NCBI GenBank assembly: GCA_963693365.1
Contig: CAVNZM010000001.1
Span: 496,001 to 560,000, forward strand
Direction of reading: 5' to 3'
Origin: Amoebidium appalachense
Lineage: Eukaryota > Ichthyosporea
DNA length: 64,000 bases
Made by a program: the position numbers and the translations under genes
Notes under the pieces: model-generated
Databases searched by the model: none
What the model saw: only the letters and a program-made list of their open reading frames with translations
What the model was told of the DNA's origin: nothing
In this document: one piece after another, positions 56,386-64,000 of the stretch
How the letters are laid out: every line of letters begins with the position of its first letter
Numbering within the stretch: position 1 is the stretch's first letter

Positions 56386-56902
56386 CTGCACCATTGCTTC
56401 TCATCGTGTATGCGTACTTCGTACCGTGTTCCGCATTCAAACCCCCCCCAGTCTTCTTTCAGAGGTGTCCTTTCAGGACAGACCACTCTGTGGAGACCGC
56501 TTTACTTCCATGCACCCGGGCACGGTTGCTCTCTGTCGTGCATCTGTAAGCACATACGCATTTTTTGCTGCACTGCTTTAGTTTGCACACACATCTTCAC
56601 CGTTTTGCTCACCTTGCTTGCATAAGCAACCCTGCTCGTCTTTGATCAAGACGGGTTGACCCTCCCAAATTCAGTTGATGCTGCTGTCTGAGTTGGAGAG
56701 TCGTATATACGCGGGCTAAGGGGTCGAAACTCGGACGCAATTGATGACTTGGGTTCTCCGTGAGGATGGGCTCTGCTTATGACGCATACGGTGCGCATGG
56801 CTGATGTTGCATACTTGAATGTTTGCCTTTGCATGTGTCCTGCACCATGCTTGTCATCGTGTATGCGTACTTCGTATCGTGTTCCGCATTCAAACCCCCC
56901 CC
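56386..56902. repeat. Repeat B, copy 2, with terminal direct repeats
   Basis: Closely matches 54960-55470. Its terminal direct repeats (TCATCGTGTATGCGTACTTC at 56401 and 56854) are offset by about 453 bases. Both copies interrupt the TTTGCTTC/C-run array. Confidence 0.85.
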
Positions 56903-57003
56903 CCCCCTCTTCCCCGTGTACACCCACTCATTCCTTGCTTATTTGCTACTTTCCTTCTTTGCTCCTTTCGTTCTTTGCTTCTTTGTATCTTTTTTGCTTC
57001 CAT

Positions 57004-57042
<39 letters not shown>

Positions 57043-57079
57043 CCCCCTTTGCTTCTTTGTATCTATTTTGCTTCCATAT

Positions 57080-57110
<31 letters not shown>

Positions 57111-57154
57111 TTCACCTTCCTCCCCCCTTTTACGGCTTTGCAACACACATACAA

Positions 57155-57480
<326 letters not shown>

Positions 57481-57545
57481 AAAGCTTCTTGGACATTTAC
57501 AGCCATGGCTCACATGTGGGACTGTTTACGCGCGCAGTTTCCTGA

Positions 57546-57746
57546 ATGCGTGCAAAGTGGTTTGGTTTGCTTTGTCTTGCTGTCATGGCTATCTCGCTGG
57601 CAGTTGCTTGTTGTTTTGTTTCTGTAGATCTAGCTGATGGTCATGTAGTGGATGACAATAACATAAAGGGGTCACGATGTCTTTCATCTGTACGTGTATG
57701 TGATGCATATGGGGGCCACACGTCGTGTTTCCGGATCGGCAAATAA
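57546..57746 (+). CDS. Possible 66-residue secreted peptide (weak)
   Basis: An ATG-started frame reads MRAKWFGLLCLAVMAISLAV, a good signal peptide-like start, followed by about 40 residues with several Cys. The stop TAA lies inside an AATAAA (57742-57747), as in the GT32-like paralogue A. It sits between CA and C arrays and resembles no family known to me. It could be a terminal exon, a chance frame or a real small secreted protein. Confidence 0.22.
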   Translation: MRAKWFGLLCLAVMAISLAVACCFVSVDLADGHVVDDNNIKGSRCLSSVRVCDAYGGHTSCFRIGK

Positions 57747-57789
57747 AGTACAATAATCCGTGTGTGTGTACAGTCACCTCTCGTTATAG

Positions 57790-57884
57790 TCCCTCCCTCC
57801 CCCTCCCCCCCCCCCCCCCCCCCCCCCCCCCTTCCCCCACCCACCCAAACACACACACCGCATGTGACCACCCCTGCACACAAC

Positions 57885-57942
<58 letters not shown>

Positions 57943-58011
57943 CACCCCTGCACACAACCTCATATATATATGTATATACATATATATATATGGACTTCGT
58001 CCTCTCCAAAA

Positions 58012-58030
<19 letters not shown>
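57790..58030. repeat. C runs and duplicated (TA)n unit
   Basis: C run at about 57800-57830. The words ACCACCCCTGCACACAACC, each followed by (TA)n, occur twice (57869 and 57941). A C run at 58012-58033 precedes the large palindrome. Confidence 0.8.
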
Positions 58031-58042
<12 letters not shown>

Positions 58043-58074
58043 GCCTTTTCAAACCACCCCCACACACACATACC

Positions 58075-58139
58075 CACCACCACCACCACACCTGCGCCTT
58101 TCCCCAACAACCACATCGCTCGCGCGCGCACACACACGT

Positions 58140-58175
<36 letters not shown>

Positions 58176-58223
58176 GCGCCTTTCCCCAACAACCACATCG
58201 CTCGCGCGCGCACACACACACGT

Positions 58224-58255
<32 letters not shown>

Positions 58256-58436
58256 GTGCGCGCGCGCACACACACACACGCACATTCTAACTATAACCTC
58301 ATTTTAGTAATTAATGTTGCTGCTCTCTTTGCATAATTCATAGCACGCCATCTTCGCAACATCACCTCATGTTTTCGTTGCCCCCCTCCCCCCACCCCCC
58401 CCCCCCTCCTCCCCCCTTCGTGACCTTCACACACAA

Positions 58437-58478
<42 letters not shown>

Positions 58479-58771
58479 GGTCACGAAGGGGGGGGAAGGG
58501 GGGGGGGGGGGGGGGGGGGGCAACGAAAACAGGAGGTAATGTTGCGAAGATGGCGTGCTATGAATTATGCAAAGAGAGCATCAACATTAATTACTAAAGT
58601 GAGGTTATAGTTCTAACACGTACTGACGTGTTGCCGCACGTGCGACGTTTTAACATCTACTCAGGCGGTCCCTTTTAAGTAAAAAAAAAAAAAAAAAAAA
58701 AAAAAAGAAAGGAGACACCGCCTCAGTAGGTGGTAGGTTATAGTTAGAATGTGTGTGTGTGTGCGCGCGCA

Positions 58772-58816
<45 letters not shown>

Positions 58817-58890
58817 ACGTGTGTGCCCGCGCGCGAGCGATGTGGTTGTTGCGGAAAGGCGCAGGTGTGGTGGTGGTGGTGGGTATGTGT
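58075..58890. repeat. Large imperfect palindrome (inverted repeat)
   Basis: Arms are complementary around a (TG)n centre near 58440-58474. The inner arm 58288-58432 pairs with 58473-58611 (for example GTGACCTTCAC, CCATCTTCGCAACAT, TTTGCATAATTCATAGCACG). The outer arm 58130-58287 pairs with 58746-58860, including ACAACCACATCGCTCGCGC and the CG/CA arrays. The left outer arm contains an extra tandem copy of CCTGCGCCTTTCCCCAACAA. The right arm is interrupted by element M copy 2. No transposase lies within. Confidence 0.88.
58613..58736. mobile_element. Small non-autonomous element M with 9-bp TSD, copy 2
   Basis: Second copy, 124 bp (CTAACACGTACTGACG ... CAGTAGGTGGTAG), flanked by GTTATAGTT at 58604-58612 and 58737-58745. 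Deleting the element and one duplication restores the arm of the surrounding palindrome exactly, which proves insertion. Near the A run are inverted pieces CTCAGGCGGT and ACCGCCTCAG. Confidence 0.82.
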
Positions 58891-59083
58891 GTGTGGGGGG
58901 GGGAGGGGGGGGGGGGGGAGTGGATTTTTGGGGGGTATGAGGAAGTGCCCGTAAAAAGGTTGGGTGGTTAGGTGTGTCTGTGTGTGTGCAGTGGGGGGGG
59001 GTGGTGGACGGATGACGAAGAGCCCGACGTCGTGCATAGCTGTGTTTTGTAAGGTGGTGGGGGTGGGAGGGTAACTGGTCTCA

Positions 59084-59635
<552 letters not shown>

Positions 59636-59639
59636 ATCA

Positions 59640-60639
59640 CGGAAACACCAGCAGAGAAAACGCTGAACAGGTGATCATCAACAAACCATTAAAAAAAAAA
59701 AGCCCACACGCCCGTGCAGTTAGCGATAAATAAGTGTAGCCTTGAGAGAAAGGTAATCTGTGGTATTCGGCCCCCTTTGGTAAAGGCGCAGTACATTTTT
59801 TCTCGTTGCGACGTGCGACCTTGGCGGCTAAACGGAAACTTTTTCGGACGGTAGGCTCCTTTCTAGAGTCCACGAGATCAAATAGGAGTAGGGTTCGAAA
59901 GATCCGGACGTGGAGGGGGGGAGGTGAGGGGAGCCTGGGGAGGCCGGGGTAGCTGCGAATACATGCGATTGATTGGCTAATGGGAGGAGGGTAAACGATA
60001 AAAACGCTTTTGCCCAATCGCTGATACGGATTTTGAAGAGCAAATAGGTGGGTGTTTATAGCCCCGATAAGGAACGGAGAACGGATACCGGGATCGAATA
60101 CTATAATTTGAACGTTTGGGGTACGAAGTTTGACTACGTTGGGGGTCTCCAAATGCGATTGGACAATTTGCGCCCATCTCGGTACCAATTGTCTAGATCG
60201 TTGCGCTGTTTGCAGCGAGCGCGGCAATGCATTTTGGGCAGCTATGGCACGTTACCACCCAGTAAAACGTAACGGGGGCCGCTCAGTAAACGTACTGAAA
60301 CAAACCAAGCACACTTCTTTTCAAAAGTACTTCGCGTAGCCACGTAACGGCGTTGTTGAGTCATTTGCCCACACAATATGGGTTCCCGCAAGGTTGGTTC
60401 TGGTGGTGGAATGAGGACCTGGTAGGTCGTTCTGCTCCTGTTTACTGTCGCCCTGGGTGCACAGGCGTGTACTAATGCCCCCCCCCCCCCCCCCCCCCCC
60501 CCCTCCCCCCCTCCCCCCCCCCCTACTCCCCCCCCCCCCCCCCCCCCCTCCCCCCCACCCCACCCCTCTCTTCCTGTCCCAAACGCCCAAAGACTTTCCC
60601 CGCACACGTACCTCCTAGTTTCTCGCGACAGGAACCGTG

Positions 60640-60701
<62 letters not shown>

Positions 60702-62100
60702 CACACACACACACACACACACATGTGCACACTGTGATACACATAGGAACACACACACGCACATGTACACACGTGTACACACATGAGCACATGCACACAC
60801 ACAGGACGTGGATCACAAACACACACACTCTTCAACATTCGTTTTCTCATAACAGTTTTGGATTGTACCTGCGCGAGGGGCATGAGCCACCGGCCCCATC
60901 TAGCAGACGGGAGCCCCGCATTCGCCTGCCAGTATCTTATACTTTTGGTGTGTGTTTGGGCTGAGAGAGATATAACTTGATGAGTACTTGTTCAGGCGGC
61001 CGAGATCTCCCCAAATAAGTTTAGGGGGGAACCACGTCTATCCCGGCATAGGCCCGCAGTCGCAACCGTCATATGGGGCGTGACGGTTGCCACGTGGCAC
61101 TTGCCAGGCCCGGACCCAGTGACGTTTGGGGAACGGTTATCCTAAAAGGCAATCACTTAAATTATATTGGTAGGGTTCGAATCAGCTTACGCAGACCTCC
61201 CTCATCTGTGACTGTGGGGGAAAAAAATCTGATCTCCACATATCAAGTTGTATGTCTGGTACGTATACGTTGTCTCCACATTGACGTAAGGAATAACGTT
61301 GATTTTTACATGTAAGGCATTTTTGTATTTTCTTCTCTGAGATACTAGAGTCTGTGATATTTCGCATGCTTTTCTTGATGAGCTTATCAATAAAGTCATT
61401 ATAAAAATAATAAAAATAAAAAATTTACATGTTCATGATCTTGTTGTGTGGAATACTGATGGCCAACTCATCATAAACCTCCCCTATGATACAACAGCAC
61501 AGTCCCCCCAAACCGCCATGTTGAGCTACCCACAATCCATAATCCGTCTTTTGACTAACATAAGCCCTGGAAAGCAAACTCGGGGCGCCTTAGTCTTTAT
61601 GGGGGGCTGCCGGAACAATTGTCAGATCAAATTTTCCTAGAAAAACTTCACTTTCACTATGAAGAAATTCATTGATCGTCTTTCCTTGTTACACACTGAA
61701 GTGTATTATGACACCTCATAGCGTTAGACCGTTTGTGTATTTCCACCCCTGAGTCACTGTGACAACGATGATTGGTTTCCTAAAAGTGAACCATGCAGGG
61801 ATTGCCGGGGTTGGGCGATGTAACCGTATTTTGGCAAATGTCCGGATTTTGCATCCCTGGAAAGCCATACTTACTTGCAGAATTCTACTTGTTACTCATA
61901 TTGCGGGATTTTCTAACTCGTAATAACGACATTTTTGAGTCGTAGTGCAATCCCTGGAACCACGGGTACCAGGAAGCGAGGCTCGTGCATGCTTCAAGTG
62001 CCACGGCACATGCATTCACTCTCGTTGGACCTTTGGTAGTTTTTGTCCATTAAGGAAAACAAAGAAGCGCTGTAATGAAAAGAGTTTCAACGGCCTGTAT
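59640..62100. other. Mostly unique non-coding sequence, C-rich block and CA array
   Basis: 59640-60460 and 60830-62100 have ordinary composition without recognised exons. 60478-60560 is C-rich, and (CA)n lies at 60645-60725. A perfect 10-base inverted repeat GCAACCGTCA/TGACGGTTGC is at 61062-61090. The motif ATCAATAAAGTCATTATAA (also at 12920) is at about 61386. Transcription-start sequence of the GT43 gene may lie at the right end. Confidence 0.45.
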
Positions 62101-62106
62101 GCCGAC

Positions 62107-63711
62107 ATGCTTCAGCAAAAAAAACGGCACCTGATCCCCAGGTGCGGACGCACCAGGAGGCTTCCTTTTCTGTTGGGGGTGCTGGCGACTGCGCTCTTTA
62201 CGTTGGGTAAGTTTGAGGAATAATAGTACGTTGATTCGGCCTTTTGTTGGTGCAGGACCAGGTGTAGGGAAGCTGCACCAATATAACACCATGGTGCACG
62301 ATTTGTGCTGCAGACACTTGGGCCGACGGTAAACACGTACACATGTATTTCCGAAGCTTATTTGCAGACCAGGTGCATGTGCAGACTATGATGCCAATCG
62401 GGAGTACCAGGCACGTGTTTCATGGCACACACTCACGCACGTGTTCCTGGGCAAACACCCGAAACACTACTCTCCGCAGTCAATACTTACCAATATTACT
62501 GGATGAGCTGTGCATCTTTGAGACAACAGTGGCGTCCGTAATCACAGTCACTGCAGGTCAATTTAACTGTGTGCTTTGTTGTTATACTTACAGAATTGCA
62601 AGAGGCAACGATAACACGGTTTTCCGCAATCCAATAAGCTGCGTGTTTGCAAGTGCCCTTTCTCCATATCTTTTTTTCATATCCGCACACACAAACATCA
62701 GGTTCCAAACACTTTTAGATGCTTGTAGTCGGTGACACGGATTCGATGGGTGGACGAACCGAAAGAAGCAGTATCAGCACAATCTTTTCAAACTGTATAC
62801 CACTGAGAAAGTATGAACAGAACACTGCGGGAGAAAGATTCGGAGTTGCAGCACGTTCAACCACTTCTTCACAAGGGCCTCGAACACGACTGAATCTATG
62901 TTCTGGGAACTCATGCTCGTAGAGTTAACACGTGTTTACATGGTTAGGTATGCAGCTTAGGAGTGGTTGAGCGTCGTCGACGGTATTTTGTTCGAGACCT
63001 CATGTATGTTCACGCAGGGTGGGAAGAGAAATAGAGTGGATACAAGACATAGGCGTAGGAGGTATGGTTATCAACGAAGTTAAATTTCATATTCGCCAGT
63101 TGCATGGTCCTGTCGCAAATACGCCTAGGACTGGTAAACATAAGGTCGGTTTGGTGCATCCTGCACGTAGCAAGGTAGAGATCCTTTTCTTTGCCTAACA
63201 CCCAACAACGGTATGAATGGACAGCATGCCGACCCATGTGGTCAGGGCTCACGTTGTTGTCTTCCACTTCAAGATTGATGCGCGACCTCACAAATGGTGG
63301 GTTGCACCAGTCATTCCTGCCGGGAACCCAACAGGAGTATGCAGAGAGTACTAGGAATGAAACGGAACAGCTCCCAACCATCTACTTCATCACCCCTACG
63401 TACAAACGCCACTCACAGGTTGGTAAAAGGGTTCATGTTATGGTAGTGCTCCAAAAATAAATCATCGTAGCATATGGGCAACTGCCCGAAAGTGCATACA
63501 ATAACTCATCATGATTAATACACTTGCGGGCACTTTAGTTGGTGCTATGACCGCGTATTTTGGAGCGTTTCCATAACATACCACACCACACCTGCCTGTG
63601 TTTGCACTGGTTTTCCTTTCTGCGTGCTTGTTGAAGTAACGGCAGTGCATTAGAACGGCCACTTCTACCACACGCGGTAACACACTTTTACATGCTTGCA
63701 TTTCACAACTG

Positions 63712-63742
<31 letters not shown>

Positions 63743-64000
63743 CGATATTATGCATATGCAATTCTGGAACACAGCACCCACGTGTCAAGAATTGCTTTCT
63801 TCTTATGTCAACGATATCCATGTTACTAAGTGACATGCGTACCATAAGGTTTTGGTTCTCCACATGTACGCAATGCTCTTAGGAAGATCGGTTGCAAGTC
63901 ACCTGGTTCTCTGCACCAACTAAGTCATCTATTTGCTCACTACAGAAAGCCGACCTTACCAGGCTCTCACACACTCTAGCCCACGTGGCGCGGCTGCACT
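62107..64000 (+). CDS. GT43 beta-1,3-glucuronyltransferase-like gene, 5' exons (runs off window)
   Basis: Exon 1 (62107-62206) starts MLQQKKRHL and encodes a basic tail and a signal anchor (LPFLLGVLATALFTL), ending at a consensus GTAAGT donor in phase 1. Exon 2 ends at 63418; in-phase acceptors at 63246 or 63345 are possible. It encodes a stem with an N-glycosylation-type NET and then LPTIYFITPTYKRHSQ. After a phase-0 GT-AG intron (63419-63945), exon 3 (63946 to the end) continues KADLTRLSHTLAHVARLH. This run is the conserved start of GT43 catalytic domains (PTIYxxTPTYxRxxQKAEL, LxxTLxxVPxLHW), which transfer glucuronic acid, in animals onto the glycosaminoglycan linkage or HNK-1-type glycans. 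The DxD motif and the rest lie outside the window. Confidence 0.85.

Larger units (their letters stand above)
52985..57080. repeat. Long TTTGCTTC / poly(C) composite satellite
   Basis: About twenty segments of 45-150 bases, most of the form GGGACTCATTCATTCGTT followed by GCTTCTTTGCTTCTTTGCTT repeats, alternate with C runs of 15-45 bases, some with (CA)n. All C runs lie on the same strand. Two copies of repeat B interrupt it. The minus strand would read as Lys/Glu/Arg/Gln-rich frames, which are repeat artefacts. I know of no described satellite with this form. Confidence 0.85.

Noticed and set aside
52985-56500. Lys/Glu/Gln-rich frames on the minus strand and Leu/Phe/Pro-rich frames on the plus strand in the TTTGCTTC array
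   Set aside because: They follow the 8-base repeat and C runs in every frame; no start context, domain or splice logic.
52985-57080. CRISPR-like array
   Set aside because: Repeats are degenerate and separated by C runs of varying length, with no unique spacers, in a eukaryotic context.
59637-60227. 196-residue minus-strand frame
   Set aside because: It starts at TTG, has no recognised domain and shows no matching splice sites.

Overview
This window is nuclear DNA from a repeat-rich eukaryote. Its genes have spliceosomal introns, it carries both LTR and non-LTR retrotransposons, its secretory-pathway glycosyltransferases have N-terminal membrane anchors, and it holds an extraordinary density of simple sequence: (C)n/(G)n runs of 15 to over 60 bases every few hundred bases, and (CA)n, (TG)n, (GA)n and (TA)n arrays. 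The lineage is not resolved. The GT43 glucuronyltransferase start at the right edge looks animal-like, while two apparent GC-AG introns out of five or six in the large central gene are more than most animals show.

Layout. 1-11.5 kb: a non-LTR retrotransposon (AP-type endonuclease plus reverse transcriptase), split inside its RT domain by a complete Ty3/gypsy-type element on the minus strand (1409-9742; two LTRs, 5-bp target duplication GATTC, a gag with a zinc knuckle, protease, RT, RNase H, integrase and a chromodomain-like tail). 11.5-13.5 kb: simple repeats and dispersed repeats. 13.6-15.7 kb: a two-exon LicD-family gene. 16-20.5 kb: GT/CA arrays and C/G runs. 21.2-25.1 kb: two intronless, divergently transcribed, nearly identical GT32-like glycosyltransferase genes. 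25-36 kb: mostly repeats, with one long dispersed repeat and a tRNA-derived SINE-like element. 36.2-44.0 kb: a large gene with phase-compatible exons (about 1,517 residues in my model), combining a basic N-terminus, a cysteine-containing domain, a transposase-like RNase H-type segment, a WRN-type DEDDy 3'-5' exonuclease domain and a C-terminal cysteine cluster; its introns are packed with G and C runs. 46.9-47.2 kb: a small element with 9-bp target duplications and, 160 bases further on, a sequence that fits a type I hammerhead ribozyme. 49.6-57.1 kb: an unusual array alternating (TTTGCTTC)-rich segments with long C runs, invaded by two related dispersed repeats and by a Penelope-like RT fragment. 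57.1-59.6 kb: CA arrays, a large imperfect palindrome into one arm of which a second copy of the 9-bp-TSD element inserted, then a (GA)n array. 62.1 kb to the end: the first exons of a GT43 (beta-1,3-glucuronyltransferase-like) gene that runs off the window.

Four non-mobile genes (LicD-like, two GT32-like, GT43) are predicted Golgi or ER glycan-modifying enzymes. They do not form an operon, and whether their proximity means anything is open. Most of the remaining sequence is mobile or simple DNA. All functional calls rest on motifs read by eye; no database search was possible.
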